DNA of 64,000 bases from Azolla caroliniana (Eukaryota; Polypodiophyta): NCBI GenBank assembly GCA_043228905.1, contig JBHGNT010000010.1, positions 13,144,001-13,208,000 on the forward strand, read 5' to 3'. The position numbers were made by a program, and so were the translations under genes. This document shows positions 32,501 to 42,980 of this stretch, piece after piece; the first letter of the stretch is position 1; each line of letters opens with the position of its first letter. Below the pieces are notes generated by a model. It was not told the origin of the DNA and did not search any database. It saw only the letters and a program-made list of their open reading frames with translations.

Positions 32501-33590
32501 TCAACCACAAGTCTCCTATGCCGGCAATCCGGCACGTACCTTCATTTCCCATCCGAACACAGCCATGCTGACCGGCTGTGTAGGATGAGAAGTATCTCCT
32601 CTCCGGGGTCAGGTGGAACGATGCTCCGGAATCGACCACCCAGGTCGTCTCGTCGCCGGCAACGTTTAGCTCACCTTCTTCGGTGATGAGCATGATTTCT
32701 TCCTCACTCGCCGCTAGTGCCGTTGTTCCTTTCCGGTCCTGCCCTCGCCGATCCGAACCTCTCCGGTCCGTGGCTCCCCGGTATGCACCGTTTCTCTCTG
32801 GTGACTTCTTCGAGTCGGTGTCGTCGGCTCCGTTGTCTTTTCGGTAATGCCGACAATTCTTTCGGAAGTGCCCCGGCTTCCCACAGTGGAAGCATGTGGG
32901 TCTTCCTCTTGACTGCGACCGGGTCCCCGACTTCTCCCGTCTTTGCGGACTCCGGTTCCATTGTCTTCCCCGATCCGATTCGGTAAACAGCATCTTCGGG
33001 TCGGAGGCCGGTTCCTTATCTCTCCGACGCGCTTCTTCATTCAGAATACTTGTCTTTACAGTTTGTAAGGGCAAGTTATCTTCGGTGCACGAGGTGCTGA
33101 GAGTCACCACCAAGTTCTCCCAGCTTTCCGGCAATGTACACATCAGGATGATGGCTTGCATTGCATCCTCCAACGGGAACTTGATCGCCGCAAGCTGATT
33201 CACGAATCCCATGAACGTGCTTACGTGTTCCACCATACTCTCGCCGTCCCGGTACTTGAGATTCACTATCTTCCTCATCAGGGAGGTCCGGTTCAACGCA
33301 TTCTTCCTCTCATAGAGGCCCGACAGCTTCTTCCACATCTCGTATGCGTTGGTGTCGTTCGCCACATGTTGTAGGACGCTTACATCGACGTATTGTCGGA
33401 TCGTCGCTACGGCTTTCCGGTTCAGGAGCTTCCACTCCGACTCAAGTACCCCTTTCGGTATTTCCGACCTGTCAATCGGTTCGTACAGGTCCCGAACAAT
33501 CAGAAGATCCTCCATCTTGATCTTCCAGTCGGCGTAATTCTGTGCATTCAGCACCATCATCATCGGCTGCCCGCTGCCGCCGCCTTCCAT
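29517..33590 (-). CDS. Element K gag-pol polyprotein, intact (1,357 aa)
   Basis: Start chosen at the ATG with first base 33590 (MEGGGSGQPMMM), 15 nt inside the PBS; the frame upstream has no better ATG. Approximate residues: gag 1-200; zinc knuckle CFHCGKPGHFRKNC 231-244; protease VVDSGASFH near 319; integrase HHCC head 445-480 (H-X4-H, CTDC); DDE core with HTDVC near 506, RADNGGEY near 570 and Glu in LAERRNRT near 607; RT with VDFDEIFAPVVKMTS, QMDVKTAFLHGDLEEEIYM and YVDDML near 1035; RNase H with FTDSDMSADAD, STTEAEYMA and CDSQSAIHLAKN near 1284. All catalytic residues are present and there is no frameshift. Single-frame gag-pol and integrase-before-RT order are typical of plant copia. It could supply proteins in trans to J, I or N. 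Confidence 0.97.
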   Translation of the reverse strand: MEGGGSGQPMMMVLNAQNYADWKIKMEDLLIVRDLYEPIDRSEIPKGVLESEWKLLNRKAVATIRQYVDVSVLQHVANDTNAYEMWKKLSGLYERKNALNRTSLMRKIVNLKYRDGESMVEHVSTFMGFVNQLAAIKFPLEDAMQAIILMCTLPESWENLVVTLSTSCTEDNLPLQTVKTSILNEEARRRDKEPASDPKMLFTESDRGRQWNRSPQRREKSGTRSQSRGRPTCFHCGKPGHFRKNCRHYRKDNGADDTDSKKSPERNGAYRGATDRRGSDRRGQDRKGTTALAASEEEIMLITEEGELNVAGDETTWVVDSGASFHLTPERRYFSSYTAGQHGCVRMGNEGTCRIAGIGDLWLTTPTGCKMLLKNVRHVPEVRLNLISAGRLDDEGYTGSIRNGVMKFSKGNLIVARARKDNTLYLMNARLCPEELNVAADTAGELWHKRLCHMSEKGMKRLAEDNLIPVKHVHLEKCTDCLAGKQNRTSFHSRPPTRRSAPLELVHTDVCQVETKSHGGAQYFVTFIDDHSRKLWTAPLKTKDQVLCVFKELHARVERESGKKLKAIRADNGGEYRGQFQEYCRSKGIRLEFTVPKTPELNGLAERRNRTIMERVRSMLAHAKLPKGFWAEAMSTATYVINRSPSVPLDGDTPQKVWTGKEVSYRHLKVFGCLAYVHVAKDRRGKLDPKTRPCIFLGYGDDEFGYRVWDPVDKKIFRSRDIIFMEDKTLADWESEKKMKSSKSTGEDQLYEEQSRPARDRLALEDPAEDGEETEPAEEDENDTGTGPDPEMDSDEEESEEPVTEAPERRYPLRERRAPRRFRDPEHVLLTDEGEPESFEEAKHDTQSRRWLSAMQDEMDSLHENHTYELVELPKGKRALRNKWVFKLKPGDAGNPTRYKARIVVKGFQQKKGVDFDEIFAPVVKMTSIRTVLSIAASMDLEVEQMDVKTAFLHGDLEEEIYMQQPEGFEKKGKEHLVCRLKKSLYGLKQAPRQWYRKFDSFMTDEGYLKTQSDHCVFVKKFEGGDFLILLLYVDDMLIVGRDQVKIRMLKKALHRTFSMKDLGPARQILGMHIIRDRKKKQLWLSQEKYVTKVLHRFNMSEARPVGSTLPANCKLSSKQSPKTKAEKEDMMKVPYASAVGSLMYAMVCTRPDIGYAVGVVSRYMSNPGKEHWNAVKWILRYLKGTANVYLRFGSGKPELDGFTDSDMSADADTSRSTSGYVMTYAGGAVSWQSRLQKTVALSTTEAEYMAAVEAGKEMIWMKDFIRELGIRQEEYRLYCDSQSAIHLAKNAAYHSRTKHIQRRYHWIRERIEDQEFVLTKIHTDENGSDMLTKVLTPDKLEACRKRIGLERHPMPK

Positions 33591-33604
33591 TTTCTGCAAC
33601 AGTC

Positions 33605-33616
33605 GCTCTGATACCA
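33605..33616 (-). other. Primer-binding site of element K
   Basis: Minus strand TGGTATCAGAGC, a perfect match to the usual initiator-Met tRNA site, three bases inside the 5' LTR. The leader between it and gag differs from A and J (CAACAG against TGTTACC on the + strand). Confidence 0.95.
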
Positions 33617-33619
33617 GTT

Positions 33620-34229
33620 TGTTGGGAATCAACGCTTGGATTCACCTTCTTCACTCGGCCACAACCGATTAATCGCGGATCAATGTAGCAGAAAATAGGA
33701 AGTACAGAAAAAGACGCGATACACAGGGATTAACGTGGAAAACCCTATACGGGAAAAACCACGGGAGTGCGAGACTCCAAACCAAACTATGCACAGAGAA
33801 ATATACAATGGCGAGCTGCAAGGCATCGACCTTGAGCTCGCTGTCCTCGCCACAGGCGGCGGAAATACACAGAGGCGTCTACCTCTTCGTCTCTCTCTCG
33901 CGCTCTATATCTCTCTCTCACTCACGGCTGCTCTCTCTCTTCACTCCTCTTGAGTGGAAAAACAGAAAAATGATAAGCAACACCAAAACAGTTTGCCCTA
34001 AGTCATATTTATACTTATATGACTTTGGGCTATTTACAACTATAGCCTCAGGGGCCCATAGCGAACATATTACGGGTATGTCCCTGCATCCGAATCGCTC
34101 TCCGGGTACATTCGTCATCCGGCACCGAAACCGGGGTCTTCGTCATCCGGATCCGAAACCGAAACCGGGCTCGTCGTCATTCATCTCCGACTTCCGACCA
34201 TCCCATCCGAAGGGACCGTAATCCCAACA
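33620..34229 (-). repeat. 5' LTR of element K
   Basis: 610 bp with the same ends and internal layout as the 3' LTR; I found no difference between the two copies on reading through. Confidence 0.97.
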
Positions 34230-34234
34230 ATGTC

Positions 34235-35139
34235 TCCGATATATTCGATGGGGTGAGGGGTGTCATTGTCAGTTTCGACGACCCCTGGTTGCTCCGGCTT
34301 TTCCAGAGTTGAGAACCACTCATTGTGATTCGTCATGTGGTTCAATGAGCCCGAATCCACATACCACACCTCGTTCGACCTTGAGGTACTAACCACCATT
34401 GAGCTGGCATTCTGCTTCATTACAAAGGCTGGGTCCATTTCAGCTCGCCTCGAGCCTTTGGCGTAGTGCGATCTCGAACGCCTATATGCGTCTCCTCGAC
34501 TCGATCCAGCTCTGTCTGAATCGGCTCGCTTTTTCCAGCACTTGCTCTCTTTGTGGCCCTTTCGGCCACAGGTCGGTGTGCGTGCTTGTCCACACAACCG
34601 TGTGGTTCTCTTCAACGAAAAGCATCAATTGCAACTCAAAGAATGATGTCGTACTCTCTCTCGTGTGGACCGCTGTCTGGAATGATCTAAACTTCTGTGC
34701 CAATCCTCCTCGATGGTCACGTTGATGGAGGTGAGAGTATCAGATATGTCTTTGATCCGGGAGGTGTAATCAGCCACCGACATGTCTCTTTGCTGGACAT
34801 TGCTCAGCTCCTATCTGAGATGTAGCTTTCTAGCTGTGGTGATTGTGGCGAATATGCTCTTCAGATTTCCCAAGCTTCTTTTGGTGTCTTGGCATCCCGG
34901 ATGTAGCTCAGTAGTTGATCACTGACACTGGATGCAAAGCAGTAGTAAACTCTACTAGCCGACTGTTCCCAAGCTAGAAAATCCCCATGTGTCAAATCCT
35001 GTGCTGCATCATTTGCTCCTACGACATAACTCCAATATCCATGTCCTAACAGGTATTGGTGCATCTTGCATGACGAAGATGCGTAGTTGTTTCTGTCGAG
35101 CTTCTCAGTTGGAAGCGAGCTTCCCATACCTCTGCCCAT
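34235..35139 (-). pseudogene. Element E: copia gag, zinc knuckle and protease start, proximal to the K insertion
   Basis: Gag starts at ATG 35139 (MGRGMGSSLPTEKLDRNNY; later YIRDAKTPKEAWEI), then stops. The distal gag (FFELQLMLFVEENHTV), a partial knuckle CGRKGHKESKC, a basic linker and FVMKQNASSM follow, leading to the protease motif VWYVDSGSLNHMTNH. The frame runs to the K insertion and resumes at 28896. Several stops and one or more frameshifts are present. Confidence 0.85.
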
Positions 35140-35226
35140 TTCTCTTCTTACCTATTCTTATTGAGTGTTAGGTCTTGGTTTGTGTTGAAAGCTCTTGTCG
35201 CCAGTAGAGGATGTTCTAACCCTCGC

Positions 35227-35238
35227 ACTCTGATACCA
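35227..35238 (-). other. Primer-binding site of element E
   Basis: Minus strand TGGTATCAGAGT, directly abutting the LTR. H uses the same layout, with no spacer, whereas the Tork elements have a 3-base spacer. Confidence 0.88.
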
Positions 35239-35656
35239 TGTAAAGATGAATATGCGGAAGCTAAACAGACCTCAATTGGCTCGGCTGGATAGCCACAGAA
35301 AATACAGAGAATGGAATACACAGACTAGGTGAGAGAGAGAAGAAAACAATACCTTAATTCAAAATAAACTCAATACTTTGTACATACAATGTGCTCTGTG
35401 AGCATTTTTATACAAGTCATTAAAAGGACTGACATAAGTACTAACAAGTACTTCAATGCTCGTACCGAGCTACTGACCTTGACTCCTAAAAATATTCCAA
35501 CGTACTAGACTAGGATTGTAGGCCTCTAACGGCCCGCTGGTTGCACTAAGATCCAAACACCAATCCGGATCTTCGTTACGGACACTGATCCGGACACCGA
35601 TCTTGCTCTTGGCTTATTCAGCCGATTCGGATCATGTTGCGCTTGCTCGGTCAACA
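35239..35656 (-). repeat. 5' LTR of element E (418 bp)
   Basis: In element orientation it starts TGTTGACCGAGCAAGC and ends CATCTTTACA just before the PBS. A TATA-like TTGTATAAAAATGC lies on the minus strand near 35413. Its partner LTR is missing because the 3' half of E is gone. Confidence 0.85.
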
Positions 35657-36457
35657 TTCCCCAACGAGCAAGATTAGAGTCATAACAAGCTCGATTTGAC
35701 CCATTCGGATGTGTGGGGCGCGGAGCAGAACGTGAGCATTGGAGGAAGTCATTACTTTGTAGCCTTCATCGATGACTACACTCAGCACACTTGGGCATGC
35801 TTGATCGAGAAGAAAAGCAAAGTATTCTCCTATTTCCTCAAGATGAAGAGCCTTGCTTAACGGAGACCGGAAGGAAGATCAAGTGCCTCAAGACCGATGG
35901 CGGAAAAGAGTACTTTTCCGACCAGTTCTCAAGCTATTTGCAGAAGGAGGGAATTTGATGCAAGTTCTCTCGTAAATACACACTGGAGCAAAACGGTGTG
36001 GCCGACTAGAAGAATCGAATGATAGCGGAAGTGGCACGGGCAATGCTTGAGGAGAAGCATATGCTGAAGTTTTATTAGGCCGATGGTCAGAACAATCATG
36101 TACCTTCTGAATTGGACATCTACAGCTGGAGGAAAAGTGTTGCCACACAAGTTGTAGTTCAGGAAGAAGTTGAACTTGGCATAGTTAAGGATGTTTAGTG
36201 GCATAACATATGTGCATGCACCTAACGAGAAGCGGAGGAAGCTAGACGTCAAAGACAAGAAGTGTATCGTGGTTGGCTACTCGAATGAGCAGAAGGATTA
36301 TAAGTGTTATAACCCCCAAACAAAATAGGTCCGAGTTAGTCAAGATGCCGTGTTCAATGAATAAGCTTCGTGGTACCTACCTTTCTCTCCAACCCCCATT
36401 AACTCCATTTCAGATTCTAAGGATGAGGCCAGCGAGGCTGATCTGCTCGTTGAGGAA
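35657..36457 (+). pseudogene. Element G: copia integrase remnant and linker
   Basis: Readable plus-strand fragments include THSDVWG, GGSHYFVAFIDDYTQHTW, CLIEKKSKVFSYF, KTDGGKEYFSDQFSSYLQKE, LEQNGVAD and ARAMLEEKH, then the linker VVGYSNEQKDYKCYNPQTK and DEASEADLLVEE. Stops and frameshifts are frequent. It begins where the E LTR ends and finishes where the H LTR begins, so it is probably target DNA for one or both. Confidence 0.82.
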
Positions 36458-39400
36458 TGTTGAGCGAACAAGCTTGACCAGATTCGGATCGGCTGAATAA
36501 GCCAGAGCCGGATCAGAGTCCGGAACGAAAAACCGGATCGGTATCCAGAACTAGAAGCTGGATGGGAGAGACAGACCGGTGTCGTGGAATCCCACGCTTG
36601 CATGTCGGATCCGGGCGGGACCACCGGGGTGATGGACTAGGAGGGAAGGAGTTTCCGGAAGGCCGAATCCTCCGAAGCCAGCCGCATTGCCGGCCGGATC
36701 GGTTTAGTTTTCGTTCCTCCGCCTCCTTGCACTTCTCTCGGACTCATCGCCGTCCTCCTTCTTGTGCTTCCGCCTCCATCTTCCTTCTGTGTAGTGTTAT
36801 GTTGCCACGTTGGCCAAACTACCGAAGTCTCTGGATAAGATGTGGGGATACGGATTCCGAAACGACTCCCGATGACTTCGTCCGAGGCCACCGACTTGTT
36901 CTTGCTATCAGTGGAAAGAATCTGCTCTATGATCGAGCAAACCCTGCCTAGGCTTGCTTCTCCGATGTCTGGCATTTCGCCTCCGTCTCGAACCTGCCGG
37001 ATTTGTTCTACTCCTTTGCTCATCTGCTTCCCGGTTTTCGACTTTTGCTCAGCCGGTCATTCTCCCTGTGTAAAAGAGGACGGCTCATCCCACACCCTCT
37101 TCCTCTGCCTCGACCATGTCCGTCTTGTTTGTGCGCCCCCTTCCTACTATGATGTTGTGTCGTCGCACACCATCCCCGTTTTCTTTAATGGATGGCCATG
37201 CTCCGCGAGCTGCTCTGAGCTCCTTTCTCCATCGGACGATCGATGCTTCGGCAGAACCTGTGGGACTCTGTCCCCGATGTCGATCGCCGAGGTCTCTAGC
37301 CCGGTGTGCCGTTCTCCGAAATCCTTCCTACACACGCTTCGTTGGCCCCTGCCCGGCCAGTTCGTGCCTCGTCGTTTCTCCACATACTAGTGTCCACCAC
37401 ATCCGAGGAATACCCCGTGTTGGTCCGCTCGGGCCCTTTTGTTCCGCACCGCTTCAACCGGTTCGGTGTCTTTTGCACGGTGCGGTGCAGTGCGACACGG
37501 TGCGACGCTCGACCCCTTTCGTCCCGGTGCGGAGGATCCTTCTTGGGTCTCAAATCCTTCCCAACCCTTTCCTGGGCCTTCCTTCTCCGCAAGTCGAGAG
37601 GATGGATCGCTCCACACCCTCTCCCGTGGTACCGTGTTCATGGCCTCTCTATAGGCCTGCTTCCTCCACCCTTCCGGTTCGGTTGTCTGGAAGTCCGCTC
37701 CCCCCCGTTCTCGTTCGGGCTCATCTGTAACTCTTTGGATTACCGCATCCTGTTCTCCTGCCGCCACCGTCAATATCTTGGTCTTATGTCGGCTCTCGAT
37801 GCCAACCGCCGAAGTCTCTTGCCCAGTGTGAAGTGACCCATAGGACCGGTTTTCATTCATCTGCCTCCTTGCACTTCTCTCGGACTCATCGTCCTCCTCC
37901 TCCTTGTGCTTGTGCCTCCATCTTCCTTCTGCCCAGTGTCACGTTGCCATGTTGGCCCAACTGCCAAAGTCTCCGGATAAGATGTGGGGATATCGATTCC
38001 GAAACGACTCCCAACGACTTCGTCCGAGGCCATAGACTTGTTCGTGCTATCAGTGGAAAAAATCCGCTCTATGATCAAGCAAACCCCGCTTGGGCTTGCT
38101 TCTCCGATGTCCGGCGTTTCGGCTCCATCGCCGAACTCGCCAGATTTGTTCTGCTCCTTCGCTCATCTGCTTCTATGTTTTCGACCTTTGCCCGACCGGT
38201 CATTCTCCCTGTGTAAAAGATGGTGGCTCATCCCGCACCCTCTACCTCGCTTGGTACTATCGTACCTTGATTAGCCTCCGCCTCAACCACACCCGTCTTG
38301 TCCGTGCCCCCCCTTCTCGCTATGACATCATGCCGTCGTACACCATCTCCGTTTTCTTTAATGGATGTCCTGCTCCGTGAGCCGCTCTGAGCTCCTTTCT
38401 CCATCGGACGGTCGATGCTTCGGCGGAACCTGTGGGACTCTGTCCCCGTTGTAACGGTCGACTCCTTTGACCTCTCTCATCTCGATGCGTTGCCTCTCGC
38501 CTCTTCTTCTTGAAGTCTTCGTCTTCCAACTCCATCATGCCTTGCTACTCTTCACATCGGGTTCACCAAAGATGTCGCGGAATCCTGCGCTTGCATGTTG
38601 GATCCGGGTGGGACCACCGGGTTCATGGACCAGGAGGGAAGGAGTTTTCAGAAGGCTGAATCCTCCGGAGCCAGTCGCATTCCTTGCCGGATCAGTTCCG
38701 GATGTTCCTGGAAGCGGCCCGGACTCTTGACGGAAAAGAGTGCGCGCACGCGTATTTAGAAGGCCCTCCTGCCTGTATATACAAGGGCCTCAAAAGCAGT
38801 AGAGGCATCGAGCAACCAAGGTGTCACGAGGGCAACGAAGGCCAGGCGGGCCCAAACGGGAAAGGGTGATCCTATGTGGGTAGCAGCACGAAAAGTTACC
38901 AAGGACACCCAAGCGGGGAGTGGGGTGTCGAGCCGAAAGGGCACACCCGGAAGTGGAACGGAGGACGTGCGCGTGGCCATCGAGGGCCAAGGTAAAGGCA
39001 CAAATACGGGTCAGTGTTCGGCACAGGCGGTGCCGAACAAGGAAGGAAGGAGACGGCACATGGAGTTGCCGAGACGGAAACCGGGCGCAAAACAGGTTGC
39101 TTGGGTCAGTAGCCGGAAACAACATCAAAGGCCGGAGAAGGATCCTCCACACCCGCTTCGGAGATCTCATTGGCTCAGTCGAAGTGGCAACGACTGGCGT
39201 GGCAAGCCAAGCCCGAGATAACAAGCTGGTGGGGGCAAGGGGACGACACGGGTTCCACTCAGTCCGTTGCAACAGCCTGTCGTCACCAAACCGCTAGTCG
39301 GGAGCACACGAGCTCTTCGCGCGAGTGGGGTCTTTCGTGATGGAGAGGAGGCCTCAACACAGGATCTTCGAACACACAACTTGACCTAAGCAATAGCACC

Positions 39401-40234
39401 GTGGGACAACAGGGTCACACACACACAAAGATGTAGGGTGGGAAGACAACATACATAGAGAGGAAGAAAGGAGTGAAGATAGTTGCACACTGCTTGCCAC
39501 AACGAATGCACGCACCCGCATAGTAGACAAACCCTAACAGAGAAACAAAAGGAAAGCAACAACCAAAAGACAGGAAGAAGCAACCCTAGTTTCCTCTCCT
39601 TGACAAAAGAAGTACACAGAGATGAGTAAGAACAAAATCCTATTAATAAGAAGCAAAAATGGAACCCACAAGTAGCCTATGGAACCTCAAAGATTAGGAA
39701 CCCTTTTACTAGGGACGCTCCCTTCCTTTTATAGAACAAGGAGAGGGATGCGTAACAATGTGGGATTCTCATTCCCGAATTAATTACTGTTCGGCACCAT
39801 AAAAGCGCCCCTATCTTAACACATTTTATACAAGTGTAGTGCACATGATGCACTCTGCCGATGCCATTAACTTCCCCGGGTTTCTCACTATGGTCGTGAA
39901 TCTTCACGACACTGGATTGTAACTGGTAGGCCGTTAGAAGCCTACGAATCTAGCCTAGTACGTAGGCATATTTTCTAGTACGTAGGCATATTTTTGGGGG
40001 TTAGTGTCAGTCACTCAAATGAGCATTGAAGTACATGTCAGTACTTTTGTCAATTAAGGACTTGTATAAAAGTGCCGACTGAGCACATTGTATAGATACA
40101 AAGTATTATTATTCTTTTGAATTGAGTTGTGTGTATCTCTCTCTTGTTTAAGGTTTCCATTAAACGTGTGTGTGTATTGTGTTGTTATTTGGCTGAGCCG
40201 ATTTTGTCTTAGATTCCACATATTCACTTTTACA
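36458..40234 (+). repeat. 5' LTR of element H, split by element X
   Basis: The two halves (36458-36562, from TGTTGAGCGAACAAGC, and 39917-40234, to CACTTTTACA) total about 423 bp and align with the E LTR, including TTGTATAAAAGTGC near 40072 and GGCCGTTAGAAGCC near 39933. The PBS follows at once. Confidence 0.8.
36563..39911 (-). mobile_element. Element X: non-coding LTR-retrotransposon-like insertion with internal repeats
   Basis: The 3,349-bp insertion is flanked by a 5-bp duplication CTGGA (36558-36562, 39912-39916) with TG...CA ends, inside the H LTR. The right part looks like a minus-oriented LTR: TGTCGTGAAGATTCACGAC start, CTATAAAAGG promoter near 39735 and a CT-rich leader region. A possible PBS TGGTGAACCCGATGTG lies on the minus strand at about 38567-38552. 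Internal direct repeats: about 590 bp at 36709-37290 and 37848-38448, and about 130 bp at 36580-36700 and 38573-38700. No gag or pol is visible in any frame; the short open frames show no family resemblance. Best read as a LARD-type non-autonomous element with most of its 3' LTR deleted. Confidence 0.65.
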
Positions 40235-40247
40235 TGGTATGAGAGTG
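40235..40247 (+). other. Primer-binding site of element H
   Basis: TGGTATGAGAGTG directly after the LTR; one mismatch to the usual copia site. Confidence 0.85.
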
Positions 40248-40332
40248 CGAGGGTTGAGAACCTCTACAGCCAACGAGCAACTTTTGAAGACAAACCCTAA
40301 TACTTGGTAGAGAACAAGAAACAACGGTTAGA

Positions 40333-42489
40333 ATGGACAGAGGAATGACCAGCTCGCTCCCGACGGAGAAGCTCGACAGATCCAACTACGCATCTTAGTT
40401 GTAGAAGATGCAACTTGTACCTGCTTGAACACAATTATTGGAGTTATGTCGACGGAGCTAACGATACGGCACCTGATGCGCCACAGAGGGACTTCCCGAG
40501 TTGGGAACAAGTGACAAGCAGAGAGTTATGTATTGCTTTGCATCCGGTGTTGACGATCAGTTGTTGAGCCATATCCGGGATGCCAAGACGCCAAAGGAAG
40601 CTTGGGGAAACTTTAAAAAGGTTTTCACTGCAAGCACCATGGCCCAGAAGCTGCAACTCTAATAGGAGTTGAGCAGTGTCCAACAGAGGGACATGTCGGT
40701 GGCTGACTACATGACCCGGATCAAAGATATCTACAACTCACTTGCCTCTATCAATGTAACCATCGAGGAAGATGAGATGGTGCAGGTCTGTGTAGGGGGC
40801 TTGGCGTCAAAGTTCAGAGCATTCCGGATAGCGGTCTGTACAAGGGAGAACACCCCCTCATTTTTCGACCTACAATCAATGCTCCTAGTAGAGGAGAACC
40901 ACGTGGGTGCGTCAACAAGCACGCACACTAAGAACTTGATGTTGTACACGGAGGCGGATCGGCTCGGTGGTTGTGGCAGACGAGGCGAATCGGCACACAG
41001 TGGAAGCGGTCGACAAGAGCAAAATCGGAGGCACAATGATGGTGCCAACAACATTCCGGACCCTCCACAAGCAGGGGGAGTCAAAGTGGCACCGGAAACC
41101 AATAAGAGAAGACCGCAACGGAATGTTGGTACTGTGGCCAGAAGGGCCATAGAGAGTGAGTGCCGAAAGAAGCGCGTTGATTCGGACAAACCCGGATCCG
41201 GCAAGGCCGGATGGGGAAGCCAACAAAGCTCGCATTATGCGGAAGGACTGGAAGGATCCGGTTCCGAAAATGGAAAAGACCCAACCTTTCTGATGAAACA
41301 CAAGGCTAACTCGATGAAGAAAAACACCTCGAAACCGAACGAGGTATGGTACGTTGATTCCAGAGCGTCGAATCATATGACCAGCCACACAAGTGGTTTG
41401 CTTATCTAGAAAAACCGGAACAACCTGGGGTGGTAGAAACCGGAGAGGACGCCCCGCATACCATCAAGCACATTGGAGAAGTTCCCCTCAACCATGTCAA
41501 GCAGAAGGGAAAGCTGATGAATGTCCTGGACATCCTGACAATCACAAAGAATCTTGTGTCAAGTGGACAGATTGTCGATCAAGGGATGTAGGTTTAGTTC
41601 ACACATCTCGAGTGTTTCATCTAAGAAGAGGGCAAAGTCATCATGCAAGGGTGCCGAGATGGTAGGATGTTTATCCTCGAAACAAATGATGTTGGCACCA
41701 CTATGTTCGGGAAAGGGCAGAAGGTCGAGTGGGACATCAACTTATGGTACAAGCGGATCAGGCACATGAGCTTCCAGAAGCTTCAGGAGTTGCAGTCGGA
41801 ACACGTAGTTTTCGGACTGCCGAAGTTTAGTGGCCTGAAAGGCCAAATATGTAAAGCTTGCCAGCTCGGGAAGTAGCATAGGCTTCCATTCCCCAAGGAG
41901 AAGAATCGAAGACGGAACCGGCCTGATCTCATCCATTCAGATGTGTGGGGATCGGCACAAAACGTGAGCATCGGTGGGAGTGGGTATTTCGTCTCCTTCA
42001 TCGACGATTTCACACGGCACACTAGGATCTATCTAATTGATTAGAAAAGCGAAGTCTTCTCATGTTTCCGGGATTTGAAGAACCTTGTCGAACGTGAAAC
42101 CGGAAGAAAGATCAAGTGTCTGAGATCGGATGGCGGACAAGCATAGTTTTTCGGCCAGATCACGAGCTATTTGTAGACGAAGGGAATCCAATGGGAATTC
42201 TCTTGCAGATACATGCCGGAGACGTGGCCGAGCGTCGCAACAGGACGCTGGTGGAAGCAACAAGGGCGATGCTTGAAGAGAAAAGCTTGCCTAAGTTTTA
42301 TTGGTTCAAAGCAATTTGCATAGCCATCTACATCCAGAGTTGGATATCTGCCTCAGGGACAAAGGTGTCGTTGCATGAACTATATCTCGAGTGGAAGCCG
42401 AATTTGGCACACCTTCAGGTGTTCGGTAACATTGCATATGTGCATGTACTCAAGGAAAACCGGAGGAAGTTAGACGCAAAAGACGAAAA
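40333..42489 (+). pseudogene. Element H: copia gag, protease and integrase, decayed
   Basis: The ATG at 40333 begins MDRGMTSSLPTEKLDRSNY, with stops soon after. A good stretch 40669-41409 covers distal gag (QQRDMSVADYMTRIKDIYNSL, FFDLQSMLLVEENHV) to a protease motif VWYVDSRASNHM, where the catalytic D-S-G reads D-S-R. The GAG-pre-integrase block (DINLWYKRIRHMSFQKLQ, GQICKACQLGK) and integrase (HSDVWGSAQNVSIGG, FIDDFTRHT-like, RSDGGQ, AERRNRTLVEATRAMLEEK) follow with several stops. It ends at the linker RRKLDAKDEK. Confidence 0.87.
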
Positions 42490-42789
42490 GTGAATTCTCG
42501 TTGGCTAATTTGATGAACAAAAGGGTTATAAGTGTTATAACCCCCCATTGAAAGAGGTCCGAGTCAGTCGAGATGTCATTTTTTATGAATCGGCATCTTG
42601 GTACTTCTCTCCACATGAACCCGAGCCGATTGCTATAGATGATGATCTAGTGGAATCTGGACTAGAGAGAAGTGTCGCGGAATCCGAACAGTCGAATAGT
42701 CCAACTTCTCTCCAGATTTCAGTCCAGAGTGAACACATCCGCTATATAGCAATTGAAGATGTCCCTCTACGGACTCAAGCAAGCCCCAC
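42490..42789 (+). pseudogene. Element H integrase-RT linker fused to a late RT motif (internal deletion)
   Basis: The linker is readable (KGYKCYNPPLKEVRVSRDVIFYESASWYFSPHEPEP). Near 42740-42770 it jumps to a segment whose shifted frame reads SLYGLKQAP, normally some 150 residues later. The front half of RT, including DETFAPV and the [10 protein letters not shown] block, is therefore deleted in H. Confidence 0.75.
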
Positions 42790-42926
42790 TGTCGAGGTAG
42801 TTGTGGTTCGTGTGGAGAAGTCGCGGGGACTAAGGTTAAGGGGAGTTGAAGAAACCTAACTTTTAATAAGGCTTGTATGGTGATGATAGAATGGTTAAGG
42901 ATAGTAAGAAGAAGAGGTACGAGTAA

Positions 42927-42980
<54 letters not shown>

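Larger units (their letters stand above)
28897..34229 (-). mobile_element. Element K: complete, apparently intact Tork-type Ty1/copia retrotransposon
   Basis: The 5,333-bp element has two 610-bp LTRs (28897-29506, 33620-34229) that look identical on reading through, a 5-bp target duplication ATGTC (28892-28896 and 34230-34234), PBS, polypurine tract and one uninterrupted gag-pol. It is inserted in the protease region of the older copia E. Identical LTRs imply a recent insertion, because both LTRs are made from one template at integration. Confidence 0.97.

Noticed and set aside
33591-33632. Extended start of the K gag-pol
   Set aside because: Those codons lie over the PBS and the first bases of the LTR and do not begin with ATG.
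37116-37836. Plus- and minus-strand open frames of 150-200 codons in element X
   Set aside because: Serine/arginine/proline-rich translations of a GC-rich non-coding element, several frames open at once, no domain and no conservation between the two 590-bp repeats at the protein level.
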